Shown here: positions 47,012-58,177 of the stretch, in pieces | Layout of the letters: each line of letters begins with the position of its first letter | How positions within the stretch are numbered: the stretch's first letter is position 1 | NCBI GenBank assembly: GCA_016490735.1 | Contig: JAEMWC010000141.1 | Span: 217,001 to 281,000 of the forward strand | Reading direction: 5' to 3' | Length of the DNA stretch: 64,000 nt | From: Pachyseris speciosa | Lineage: Eukaryota; Cnidaria; Anthozoa; Scleractinia; Pachyseridae | Translations under genes and position numbers: made by a program | Notes under the pieces: generated by a model | Told to the model about the DNA's origin: nothing | What the model saw: the letters and a program-made list of their open reading frames with translations, nothing else | Databases searched by the model: none

Positions 47012-47700
47012 TTAAGCTTGTGAAGAGCCTGCGCGAAAAGCACAAACAAATTGCTTTAATGCGTTATCTAACCTGAAGGGTTTATCTACCATCCAGAGAT
47101 TAAGGAAACGGTCGTAATTACAGAGACGGGGTTTCTGCGGTTCAACTGTCAAGGGCAAAACAAGATGAGGGGGTCTTACGCGGTCCACTCTGCCCCATAG
47201 GGAGATAGCGCCTGATGCTAACCTATCTAGGATTGTGCGAGAAATGAATTCCACGAAAGGCTTACACGAGTGATGGTTATAAAAAACTGTTCTAGGCGGA
47301 ATGTCTGAGTCATACTCTACTCCCTTATAGCTTCCTCTATAGTGCCGGAAGTACTTGTACACGTCAACCTTGTTTCTAATCCAATCGAGAACTTCAACAG
47401 CCTTCGGAAAAGTCTCAGAACCAGAAAGCAATTGGTCCCATGCATCGACATGCCTGTGTAGACCCCCAGCTTGAAAGGAATCGGGATCACGGAAGGCGAG
47501 GTTGGAGATATCCCCAAACGCTTTCCCAGCAACCACGTCAGAAATTTACATTGGCAATATGTGCGTATTATAGGCTGCCACACCCTGGGCCTTCAGAGCA
47601 CTGCCGTCTGGAGAAACCCATGATTCCTGATTGACCCGCACTTGATATGGATCGAAACCTGAATCCAATTCCCGTTGTGGGGTATGATAACTTTTAAACG
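47012..47700 (-). pseudogene. DIRS-like reverse transcriptase fragment
   Basis: The minus-strand reading from about 47700 contains PYQVRVNQESWVSPDGSAL, an in-frame TAA at 47546-47548, then VAGKAFGDISNLAFRDPDSF. Near the end is ASGAISLWGRVDRVRPPHLV-LPLTVEPQKPRLCNYDRFLN-LWMVDKPFRLD. The PPHLVLPL-VEP-KPRLC-D-RFLN stretch resembles the start of reverse transcriptase in DIRS-type elements as I remember them. The sequence then diverges before the catalytic DD box, so the enzyme is incomplete. Confidence 0.6.
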
Positions 47701-48229
47701 CTTCGAGTGTCGAGGCTGGCGGGAAAACGTGAGAAAGACGAAAAACCAGATAAAACGAGCAAGGCGGCAAGAAAAGGAGCAAACCCAGGGAGTGACAGCC
47801 TTGGCGCCCGGATATCCGAGAGGGTGCTAAGAGACCCCTCCAAGCACTGTCACCGGGAGGAGAGAAAGAAAAAAAGAAAGAAAAGGCGCAACGTGGCGAA
47901 ACGAACAGTTGTTTGCTAAGCACGAGAGATATAATATGCAAATATATATAAAGCGGGGAATAATACGATATCAAGAATACTAATTGGCGAACTAACCCCC
48001 GCGCTCCGAAACAAGTCAAGGAGACTAACGAAGATTACAGCGTAAATCATAAAGCCCTGCGGCGCCCGGCAAAATAAGCTCTTTGCCAACTCTGCGGTCG
48101 TCTACACTTTATCGTGAACCCTGTGGCTTACGAAATTTATTCATTTATTTATTTTAAAATATTTAAACAGGTAGCCCAATTCAGTAAAACTGGTTTAAAT
48201 GGGGACCCGTAAATAAAGCGCAAATAATC

Positions 48230-48570
48230 ATTATGCCCGCCAACCCTGTGGCTCTCTTAACTCATATCGTCAACTCTGTGACCCACAAAAACAGTGAAAT
48301 ACTCAGTATACCGGCCATCCCTGTAGCCCGTATTGTCAACTCTGTGACTCACTCAAATAATAGCGTAAAATTATTATACTCGCCATATCCGAGGCTCTCT
48401 AAACTCGCATTGTCAACTCTGTGACTCATTCAAATAATGGATAAGCATTATACTCGCCATCCCGGTGGCTGTCTTAACTCGTATCGTCAACCCTGTGACT
48501 CACAAATAACAGTGTAAATAATAATCCGCCATTCCTGTGGCTCTCTGAAGTCGTATCGTCAACCGTCAGC
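48230..48570. repeat. Degenerate minisatellite of 70-80 bp, about five units
   Basis: Units contain 'ccctgtggctctctt', 'ctcgtatcgtcaactctgtg' and 'actcacaaataacagtgtaa' with substitutions and gaps. Confidence 0.8.
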
Positions 48571-48766
48571 CTTGACCGCTCGCCAACAAAACTACCCAAT
48601 CTAAAATGTTGGTACAAAACTACCGAAGAACATTAAGCTCACCACTAGCACGTCGCTGTCCAGCTCAATAGCTGAATAATCTCGCTTACTGGTAACCGGC
48701 TCGGGTGGAGAGCCACGTGCTGACGGAACTGGAGTTACAGGCTGCGAGGAAGAAGTAGAAGCTTGA

Positions 48767-49005
48767 GGGCCCGGTTGTTCGAAAGCCGATTAACTTAATC
48801 CAGGGCTAGCGTAAACTTTGGTTGTAGTTTTTGTCTTTTGGATGAAAGTTTCTTTTGCTGATTTTTGCTTTTCAGGATTGACGTCCTATAATCTAAAATT
48901 GTGTAGGATATCAGCGTTTAACAATGTTTGTGGATAGAGAAATAAACTCCTTGGTTAATTTTTAATCTTGGATTAGGGTTAATCGGCTTTCGAACAACCC
49001 GGCCC
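48767..49005. mobile_element. MITE, 239 bp
   Basis: Left end GGGCCCGGTTGTTCGAAAGC with 'cgattaac' is mirrored by 'gttaatcgg' and CTTTCGAACAACCCGGCCC. The interior is AT-rich. Confidence 0.82.
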
Positions 49006-49529
49006 AGCTGGAGCTTGACAAGCTGCCGTTTGTTTCGGAGCTGAACTGAGGGCCTGCCTAGCCAAACCAATGTCGCCCACGAGCGGAACGCTTGTAGAAC
49101 TTTCCGTTGAAGGTTCTGTCATGCTACCGGTTCGACTCCTCGTGTGAAGTGACGCTAATTAATATGCGAGCTAGCTTATAAACAGTGGAAAGACCGCTGA
49201 AATTAGTGAGTTTATGCCTTACGGAATTGTAAGTATATCAACAATACGATAAAGAACGTTTGCTGTTGAAGTTTCGTTTTCGGCGATTGTAACTGACTTT
49301 TCAGTTAAGAATGATAGTTAGTCGTCTCACATGTATCATTCCATTGTATTTTCCTGGTGTATCTTCAAATCGAGTAGCGCGCTAACGCGTGGCGCAAAAC
49401 ACTAAATAAAGTCATAACATTTCTTACGTTTATTCGTATATGAAATATTTGTGATTAAAAATATCCAAATAAGGCAATTGAGACTGCAAGATACCCATTG
49501 GAGGCCAGTGGCTTCGCTCTGTTCTTACG

Positions 49530-49666
49530 TATTACTTTCAAAGTCCACTCCGATTCTAATCTTACAAAACTGGCTGAGTAACCGCCCCCTATTCGTCTTT
49601 GTCTGGGATCATTTGTGGCCAGTTTTACAGTACGTGAAAAAAACACCAACATTTCCTCTGTTGAAG
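49530..49666 (+). promoter_or_regulatory. Candidate promoter and first exon of zinc-finger unit 3
   Basis: Matches 28960-29098 and ends in the same junction TGTTGAAG|GTAAG, with the intron at 49667. It lies 8.5 kb upstream of the zinc-finger exon. Sequence beyond the donor also resembles the unit 2 counterpart ('gaacgagccaa', 'tagttcgt'). Confidence 0.5.
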
Positions 49667-52612
49667 GTAAGGTAGACTGCTCAGTGTATTCTTAAATATG
49701 GTATTTTTCTGTTGGGGGGTAGGTTTCCTCCAGAGAAACGAGCCAAGAGCTGATGATCGGTAAAACGTTTTCTAGTTCGTGACAGCCATTTTGAAAACAG
49801 TGTTCGGTTTGTCCTGGGGTTTGCCTGTAAACCTAGAAAACTAGATCGGTTATAAACACCGACGGATAAAACAAGTCCAGGTTTTTCTGTGCACATCAGC
49901 TTAATCGAACCAAATCTCTTAACTGTCCATTGGGTGTTAATTTAGTGGGTTTCAATATCGAACCCAGTTCCGAGAATTAATGCAGGGTGATTCAAGGGAA
50001 CCACTTTTATCAGTAAGCTTATAGATCCACGTGAAATTCGTCTATACTAAATGACTGTAAAAATTAATTGAGCTTATTAAACCCTGAAAAGTGGATTTCT
50101 ACTCTTGTTCAAATTTTTGCGTGTATAGAGTCTTGAATTTAAGCTTAAGCTGATCTTGGTTTAGATAACCTAAATACAATGGGCGATGTAAGCTTATCAG
50201 CATCTTGTGTATTCTGTAAACATGCAAACTTCAACTTTTTGTGTTAACATACTTGCCGACAGTACTTCTTATTTGCCTTTAATCAAGTGGGTAAAGCCCG
50301 TTATTTTTAAATTTGTTGCCATGTAACATTGAAACTCCACCTAAGAGGAAAAATGTAAAGCATACATATGTAGCTTTACTACACAAGTCCACACGTTATA
50401 ATCATCCTAAATATAACTGTAAATCAATATGACACCAGACCTTGTGGAACATATAACTGAACAAGAACAGACCTCTCTTCATTGGGAGTACCAAAAAAAT
50501 CCTTGAACTTCTACAAAGGTACTTGAACACATGTTGAGACCTTGTAATGAGCAACATCAATGAGAGAATTACTTGCTCAAAGTCAAGGCGAGAGTGGCTT
50601 TTCTCATCTATCTCAATCCTTTTATTGAAACATCTGGGATAATAATTTGGTATACTGAGGAGTTTTACTATTTTTATATTTTATGAATGAATGATTCTTG
50701 TGCAAAGGTTTTTCTGTAATATTGTGAATTCTTGATTGTGTGGTGCATGCATATTAAGTAAAATTATTGATGTGTGGAGTTCCCTCACACTGTTTATTTA
50801 TGAAATGTCTCCTATATCAGTTTTAAACCTACAGCATGGTTTTTTTAATTGAATTTAACAACTTTAATTCAAACCAAAAATTAATTATTCTACGGCACTG
50901 TTCAAGTTGGTCAGAGAGATTGCAGTTACATGAATTTGTACCCATTCAAGCCATTTATACTGACAGTAATTGAAGGGCTGGGGGCATAAACTGCCTATGT
51001 GGAATTTTCAGCCATTTTTTTAGTTTGCTTGGATTTGTCCAAATTTTTGCATGTGAACTGCATTTTGATTAAAAAACATTGTCCTGTATTTTTTTTACCG
51101 ATTTCTTTTTCGTTTTCGAGACATAACGTATGCAAAAAACACCTAAAACTCTACATAGGCAGTTTATGCCCCCAGCCCTTCAATAATTATTATGAATCCC
51201 AGTGAACACATTGGTAGGTAAGAAACTGCTGATTTCCATGCGGTGTCATCAAAATTCCAAAAGGTTAAGGTAAAGGGCAGCAGAAGGCTCCTCTTGGTAT
51301 TTTGTGGTAATTGGTGAAACAAATCTTGAAGGAACATTCCATGTTCATACATTTACTGTATATTGCTTTTTTTATAAGTGCAACACTGCAAGATCGTTCA
51401 GTTAACAAGGGGGAATAATAATTATTATATTATTCATCTTTGCAGGGTTGTCCATGTTTTTCATTAGATGGCCAAATTATTAAAATATGGGGTTAGTGAG
51501 CATGGAGGGTTTGAGGCAGTCCCCTCTAGGGAAGTCTGAGGGCATGTTTCCTGGGAACATTTTGCCATCTTAGGTCTTTTCTTGATTCTGAGCACTAATT
51601 TCTAATAATCTCATTGCAAAGATAATTGGAGTTTCTTAAATTTTATTCAGCTAAACTCATGCATTTAGTAGCTTTCTGATATTATGTACTTCCAAAAGTA
51701 GTCTTAGCCATGAGTGGATGTTGTTTGGATCAATGGTTTTGATTGATGGACGATTGACCAGTCAAAGGAGTGGAAGTATAAAACTGGCGCACATTCCAGA
51801 TAACAAGTGGATGTTTTTTTAGTGATGTATGATTTATAATTAAAATCACAATCACTGCTCACATCTATTTTCTTAAAATAATCGGCGCTATTTCATAAAA
51901 ATTAAAAGTTTGCCAGTTTTCTGGTACAATCTGGAAGAGCCTAGTTAAGAGCAAGGCTGTTTAGCTGGAGGATGGATATACAGTAGCTACCTGTGCTTGT
52001 GCATTCAGAGGAGTGGGAAAAACCAGTGCATATTCCAGATACTGTACAAGTCTATTTCAGTTATACACTGCAATGATACAACCAAAATGTTCAAGTAGCC
52101 AAGAATGTAATACTCTCACAGGTGTGATCAAATTTTGCCATACATGTAGGTGTGTGAATGCAGCTATAAACTCTCACACAAATAGCAGGACTGTTTTGAG
52201 ACCTGTAGTTTTTAGCACTTAATGTTTTTAATTCTATCTTACTTTTCGATCCTTAATTTTCAGCTGTATTTTACAATATTTTAGCATTTTCGTTTCAGTT
52301 TTTAGCTACCTTTAACAGCACTCCCCTGAAAACACCTTTGGGTGATGGTGACTTCCTGTATAAAGATATCTTAAATAAATAAAACAACATCAACAAGCTT
52401 GAAAAAAGTAAAAAGGGAGGAAAGACAGGTGAAGGAAAATTCTCTAAATTTTGAGAAGACTCAGGATGGAAGGGACCGTCTAGCTAGTTACCAGTGCTCC
52501 TTCCTTGGGATTAAAAATGTTTTCCTTAATAGCAATTTCTTACAGGTTTCATGGATACTTTTAGGTTCATTAGCAAGAAAATATAGGAGGATATATTATA
52601 GGGACAATTTTA
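49667..52612. other. Probable intron of zinc-finger unit 3, AT-rich
   Basis: No recognised coding sequence. The part near 49990-50180 resembles 780-1080. A MITE lies at 50970-51183. Confidence 0.45.
50970..51183. mobile_element. MITE of the TTGAAGGGCTG family, copy 3
   Basis: TIR TTGAAGGGCTGGGGGCATAA is mirrored at the right end. It is flanked by TAA (50967-50969 and 51184-51186), as in PIF/Harbinger elements. The interior is alignable with copies 1 and 2. Confidence 0.8.
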
Positions 52613-52863
52613 AATCAACCACAATAATTAATCACAGAAGTTGTTGTCAGTGAAGTCTTAAATGTAAGCTAAATGATTTCAAGCTGAACGTGACAGTTTA
52701 TTTTTCTGGATAATGCAGGCCTTATTTTTTGTAAGATTGTCTGAAATATTAAAAAGGGTTCCTTCAATTATTATATTCATGAGCTTAAAAAGGAAAACCA
52801 GAACCCTAAGATTATTGTTGCCTCTTAAGCCACTTGTAAACACATGCTTTTGGTAAGTGTTCT
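52613..52863 (+). other. Intron end of zinc-finger unit 3, matching unit 2
   Basis: 'taatcacagaagttgtt', 'gtttatttttctggat', 'attattgttgcctc' and 'cacttgtaaac' occur in the same order at 38285-38500, just before the unit 2 zinc-finger exon. In unit 2 the exon follows at once. Here the homology is cut by the LINE and resumes at 58144. Confidence 0.8.
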
Positions 52864-53168
52864 TACATGTACTTTTTTTTTTTTAACAATTTTATTAATA
52901 GATAATTACACGTTACAGTGACAAAATAATATTACAAATAGAAACAAAAATTAAACATGCATAACAAACTAACAACGTATATCGTATTCCATTAAGACTA
53001 CTCGTCTGATTACTCACGATACGTATAACTTCCATTTTTCCATCAGTTTTTTTAATTTTCTATTTCTGGCACATATATATTTTTCAGTTTCGTACTTGAT
53101 GCTAACTTTGGCCTTAAAGTTATTAATGTTCGGAAGTACTTCATTCCTCCTGCAACTCCACAAATAAA

Positions 53169-56100
53169 CTAAACTTTCCCTAGTATTATCAGGTCATTGA
53201 GTAAGGGGCATTCATTTGTCAAAATACCAATCAAAATATCCTTAAATGTTAATTGAACTTGTTGATTTATCATAGCAGAGTAGCACCGTTCAAAGTCTTT
53301 CCAGAATGAATTTGAATGTGGGCAGTCACATAGAAGATGGTTGATAGTTTCTGATTCCTTTTTACAGAAAGAACATAGATTATCTACCCTATACCCGATC
53401 TTAAATAGCTTTGAATTGGTAAAGAGTATGGAGTTAAGTACTTTAAATTGAAAGGTTTTAACATAAGGTTCAAGAGTGACAGAATGAGGTAGAATAAATG
53501 CTTGCTTCAGTTCGTCTTCAGTTAGATTAAAATCCTTTTTTAATCTATTGGCATGGTTTGGAATACGCGCCTTCGTTTTAATCAGAAAAGTGTAATAGTC
53601 TTTTGATTTCTTTTTTGTTATATCGAAGACGTCATGATTATTGATTTTGAATGAGGGGTGATGGATGTCTGTGGCATTAAGATCAACAGAGTTCAAGGAT
53701 TTTAGATTTTAAGGTACTGAATGGCGCATACTAATCCATTCTAGCAGATTACTTCTCTTTGTGTTTCTTACAACCTGTTCGTATGAATCTTTATTGTCTA
53801 AATCAAAACTTAAATCACACATGCCCCATATACCAGCATCATAATATCTCTTGTAAAAAAAAGGTTTGCTATCTATTCTAATCTCTTTATTATTCCAAAT
53901 TATAAGACGCCAATCTTTGACATCAGCATTTTCCTCCCGGAATTCTGACCACCATTTAAGCAGTTCCAAGTAAAACTGGGAGATTGCCGGAAGGTCATTA
54001 ATATCGTAATTGCAATTGAAAAGCAAAAGACCTCCAAACTCTTTTAAAATGTGCTGAAGATAGTTTTTCCATGTACCTGAAGCATCACTAAATATTCTTT
54101 TAAGCCAAGATAGGCGAAGAGATTTCATTAATGTTTCAAGGTCAATCATTTTGATGCCTCCCTCTTCATGGTTGCCTATTGCCGATGCCCTAGTCACTTT
54201 GTCTTTGCCTTTCAATAAAAACGTGTATATTAGATGGTTTAATTCCTTGATGATATGGTAAGGTGTAGGCAATAAAGAGCAGATATATACAATCTTTGGT
54301 ATAAGAAGAGTTTTGATTAAGGTGACTTTTCCATAAATTGAAAGCCCCGTTGAGGACCAAATGTTGATCATTATCTTGACATTGCTAAGTTTTTCCGAAA
54401 AATTCTTCACATACAGTAATTTTTTGTCATAGGTAAAAAAAACGCCAAGAGATTTTATTGGCTCTTTGGGCCATTTAATTCCAAGGGGTTCCTCCTCATT
54501 GTCTCGCAGTGATCCTATCCACAATCCTTCCGTTTTCGAAGTGTTTACTATTAGACCAGACAATCCTTCAAATTTAGCTAGCAGCCGAAATAGATGGTGA
54601 GCCGATTCTAAATCGGAAAGTACTGCAGTTGTATCGTCAGCATATTGGAGGAGTTTAGTTTCTACTTGATTAATTACAATTCCTTTTATTTCTGCACTTT
54701 CTCTTTTGGCAATCGCTAGAGTTTCGACAGCTAATAAAAAGAGATAAGGAGAGAGAGGGTCTCCTTGTCTAACACCTCGGGAGAGATCAAAATAGTCTGA
54801 ACAAAGCCCGTTATTTATCACACAACTTTTGATATTCTTGTAGAAAGTTTTGATCCAGCGTATGAGATTCGGACCAAAGTGAAAGGCATGAAGACATTCC
54901 ATCAAGAAGTTCCATTCTAGAGAGTCAAATGTCTCTTTAAAATCAATGAATATCAGCAGACCAGGTATGTTTTCTTTTTCTGTGAATTCCATAATGTCAA
55001 AAATTGATCTTACCGTTTCACCAATATATCGATTTTTAACATAGCCGGTCTGATTGCAGTGAATAATAGAAGGTAATACATTTTTCAATCTCGTAGCAAT
55101 TACTTTGGATATTATCTTCGCATCAACATTGACCAGTGAGACAGGCCTCCAGTTTTCAATCAAAGAACGATCCTTTCCTTTTTTCTCGATTAAAGTGATC
55201 ACCGCCTGCCTTTGAGAGTTAGACATTTCTTCCTTTTCGAAGGATTCATGTACACAATCCAAGAAAGGCTCCTTTATTAAATCCCAACAAGTTTTGTAAA
55301 ATTCAATGGGAATTCCGTCATTTCCGGGTGTTTTATTATTTTGGAAAGTTTCTAAAGTAGACTTGCATTCCTCACTGCTGATCCTTCCTTCACAGTATTG
55401 CTTGTCTTGTTCCGATATCTGGGGAATGTTTAACCCGTTAAGAAATGCTCTTATGGAATCCAATTTCTCTGTTAAATTGCTTGCTTTGTACAAATTTTGA
55501 TAAAAGCATTTTTGCTCAGAAAGTAACTGGTATGGATCTGTAATTACGGAGCCGTTTGAAACTAGTTTCCTGATATGTTTTTTATTATGGTTTCTTTTTT
55601 CAAGATTTAAGAAGTATTTAGTGCTTTTTTCACCTTGCTCATGCCAGCGGGCTCTTGCTCGCACGATGATTCCATTTACTTTTTCTTCATAAAATAATTC
55701 TAATTTCTCTTTGATTTCCTCTAATCTTGACCTATTCAACTCGTTAGGATTGTCTTCAAACAGTCTAGTGGCTTGGTCATATTCTTGTTGCATTTGATGT
55801 TCTCTCCTATTTCTTACTTTTGCCTTCTCTTTGGAATAGCCCATAGCGTGTGACCTAATATTGAACTTAATCCAGTCCCAAACACAACGCTTATCCGACA
55901 ATTCATTTTCGCCTTCTAGTTTCCACTTTGGTATGTTGATTCTCAAATAATCAAGGTATTCTTCATCATCCAAAAGCGTGACATTCATTTTCCAAAGGCC
56001 CGGACCTTTTACCTCTCCTATTTCGCCTACAGCTAAGCTTATGGCTGCATGATCCGTCCGTATTGCGGGCAATATTTCTGTAGAGTTTACAAAGTCAGAA

Positions 56101-56756
56101 AGACTATTTGAAATAAGCCAAACGTCCAAGCGGCAAAGTACTATTGGAGATTTTTGGCTCCACGTGTAACTTTTTGTGTGCGGGTTTTTAACTCTCCAAA
56201 TATCAACTAAATCTAATTCACTTTGTAGACTTTCAATGCTATCAACTACCGTCTTTCTTGAGGTCATAATACCACCATGTTTATCAAGAACAGGATTTAA
56301 AGGACAATTAAAGTCTCCACCTAATATAATGTTCTCTTCTGAATCTAGATTTTCAGTCTAGAACAGAACATGTAATTTTCTTAAAAACTGGACTATATCT
56401 TTGTCTTTATTTGGCGCATAAATGTTACCTAGAACATACACTTTGTCGTCAACTTGGATTTTTAAGATAATAAAGCGACCCAAAGGATCTGAAATTGTCG
56501 AGAGAAGTGTACAGTTGGTGTTATTTGTGATCAATATTGCAGTCCCGCAGGAGTTAGGATTCCCATGTGAAAACAGTATTTTCCCACCCCATTCATTTTT
56601 CCATTGTGTTTCTAACTCTGTTTTTGAATGTGTTTCTTGTAAGAAAATTAAATCTGCTTTCTGTTTGCGAACCCATGTAAAGAAAGGGCGTCTTTTTTTG
56701 AAATTACTTATGCCCCTTACATTCAGCGAGATCAATTTTAATTTAACATTCGACAT
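53169..56756 (-). pseudogene. LINE ORF2: endonuclease and reverse transcriptase, two stops
   Basis: One continuous minus-strand frame of 1196 codons. The apurinic-type endonuclease starts ISLNVRGI, with LIFLQETHS and ILGGDFN, and ends TDHAAISL. The reverse transcriptase has NWRPVSLVN, IDFKETFDSLEW, GVRQGDPLSPYLF and the catalytic YADD (LLQYADDTT). The C-terminus has a zinc knuckle, CSFCKKESETINHLLCDC (CX2C-X7-H-X4-C). Such enzymes nick the target and copy the RNA onto it. Two nonsense codons interrupt the frame: TAG at 56358-56360 within the endonuclease and TAA at 53709-53711 before the C-terminal 175 residues. No frameshift was seen, which points to a fairly recent insertion. The start is the ATG at 56756. 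Confidence 0.93.
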
Positions 56757-57042
56757 AATAGCTAAATTTCAAATACATAAAGAGTGCAGAGGGAACTAGG
56801 TTCAGCCCAAAATTCATGTGCAGTTACTCTGAACATAGCTGAAGCGTAACGGATAAGACAAAAAGATCGCAACATAATAACAAAAACACCCAAAACAAAA
56901 ATATAAATAAAGAAAACAAAGTCGTACCGCGGCAAACACTGAACTTAATACCCATCCTTACTCCTAAAATTTGTTTCTGCGCTACGTGCCCAGTCTTACA
57001 TAATTTAGAGTAAGAAAGTGAAATTACGAGTACGTTCCTTAT

Positions 57043-57972
57043 CTATAAATTATCTAAATCTTCTTCTGAAAGTATTTTGATAGGTGAACCTGATGGTGAT
57101 GTTTTCCCGAAGATCTTGCCATCTAAAGTCCATACACTCAGTAGGGTTCCATCGCGTTTTCGCCTGTTCGCTTCCTCCAGAATAGTTCTCCTATACGCCG
57201 TCAAATTTTCGTTCAAATAAATTCCATGAATGCCCGGTCTAGATGGGTAGCTTGGAAAAAGATCATTAATCTTTACGTTTTTTAACTTTGTTCGTTCTTT
57301 GTACAGCTTCGATTTAACTTTGTGACTAACGAATTTCACAAGGATAACTTTACCATGGTTAATTTTATGCGAAATATCAATGTCATCGGGCTCAATTGTG
57401 ACATTTAAAGCTTCCCCTACCTTGATAACAACGGCTTCAGTCGAGGTATAAGCATCTTGCGGGATGCCATGTATTTCGAGCGAGCTTTTGCAAGTATATT
57501 GTTCCAAACTGTCTAACTCTTCCGATAGTCGTTCCGACTCCTCGAGTTGTCTTTCAAGTTTCTCTTTCGTTGCCTTCAATGAGTTGTTCGTTGCAGTTAG
57601 TTTATCTTTCAGCCTGCCATTTTCGTCTTTCACAAATTGTAGAGATTGCTTAAGACTCCGGATATCGTTGCCATTGAAGGTCACTGAATCTTGTAAATCT
57701 CTGAGGTCTCGGCCTTGTGCAGTTACCATAGACTCCAACTCTGCAATCTCATTTCTAAATTCCATATTTTCCTTGATTATTGCTGAAAGTTGGACTTGGA
57801 TGTCAATCAGTATGTTCTTAATCTCGAAAAGATTGGGTACATGGTCTCCTTCACCGAGCGTTACAATGGCATCTTCATCGTTGACCGCCATGTTTGATTT
57901 CTTCCCAGAACGTATATCTTCTTCAATCGATCCACGATCACCTCGCTTATTCTTCTTCTCGTTCGTCAACAT
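57043..57972 (-). CDS. LINE ORF1 RNA-binding protein
   Basis: About 309 residues from the ATG at 57972; a second in-frame ATG lies before AVNDEDAIV. The middle is a long coiled coil (roughly residues 70-180, heptad-rich, e.g. LKQSLQFVKDENGRLKDKL). It is followed by an RRM-like segment (LEQYTCKSSLEIHGIPQ) and a C-terminal domain with IYLNENLTAYRRTILEEANRR-KRDG. This is the L1 ORF1p layout: a trimeric nucleic-acid chaperone that coats the element's RNA. The frame is intact. It lies about 290 bp before ORF2 in the same element. Confidence 0.9.
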   Translation of the reverse strand: MLTNEKKNKRGDRGSIEEDIRSGKKSNMAVNDEDAIVTLGEGDHVPNLFEIKNILIDIQVQLSAIIKENMEFRNEIAELESMVTAQGRDLRDLQDSVTFNGNDIRSLKQSLQFVKDENGRLKDKLTATNNSLKATKEKLERQLEESERLSEELDSLEQYTCKSSLEIHGIPQDAYTSTEAVVIKVGEALNVTIEPDDIDISHKINHGKVILVKFVSHKVKSKLYKERTKLKNVKINDLFPSYPSRPGIHGIYLNENLTAYRRTILEEANRRKRDGTLLSVWTLDGKIFGKTSPSGSPIKILSEEDLDNL

Positions 57973-58177
57973 GAGAGAAAGTAAAAGTAAAATGTGAATA
58001 TAACAGAGCAATATAAATCACATAATTACAGCTGGGCGAGCATCAGAAGGGCTGAGTTAAGCGGACATATCAAAGACACGTCCGACTACCATCCAGGGCA
58101 CCCCGTCTTCCCTCTACTTTTTGCTATATAGATGATACATGTATGAGGAACCATGAAAACGTTTGACACAGAGGAAA

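Larger units (their letters stand above)
46795..49208 (-). mobile_element. Retroelement remnant between 74-75-bp direct repeats
   Basis: 46795-46869 and 49135-49208 are near-identical direct repeats ('actcctcgtgtgaagtgacg', 'ctaattaatatgcgagctag'). The segment between them contains a decayed reverse-transcriptase fragment (47012-47700, minus), a minisatellite and a MITE. Split direct repeats are known in DIRS/Ngaro-type retroelements. Assigning this one to them is tentative. Confidence 0.5.
52872..58135 (-). mobile_element. Near full-length Tx1/L1-like LINE
   Basis: A 5.26-kb non-LTR retrotransposon read on the minus strand: 5' end near 58135, ORF1 (57972-57043), ORF2 (56756-53169), a 3' untranslated region and a poly-A tail (the T run at 52873-52884). 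A perfect 8-bp duplication, TACATGTA, flanks it (52864-52871 and 58136-58143). Both 5' and 3' ends appear complete, which is unusual because most LINE copies are 5'-truncated. ORF2 carries two in-frame stops, so this copy is probably dead. Confidence 0.93.

Noticed and set aside
47546..48019. 157-residue minus-strand ORF as a separate gene
   Set aside because: Only its end (PYQVRVNQESWVSP) looks conserved, and it continues in frame past a stop into the reverse-transcriptase fragment; the front is low-complexity.
57464..57997. 177-residue plus-strand ORF
   Set aside because: It is the antisense of the LINE ORF1 coiled coil; the Ser-rich composition reflects the complement of Glu/Lys codons.
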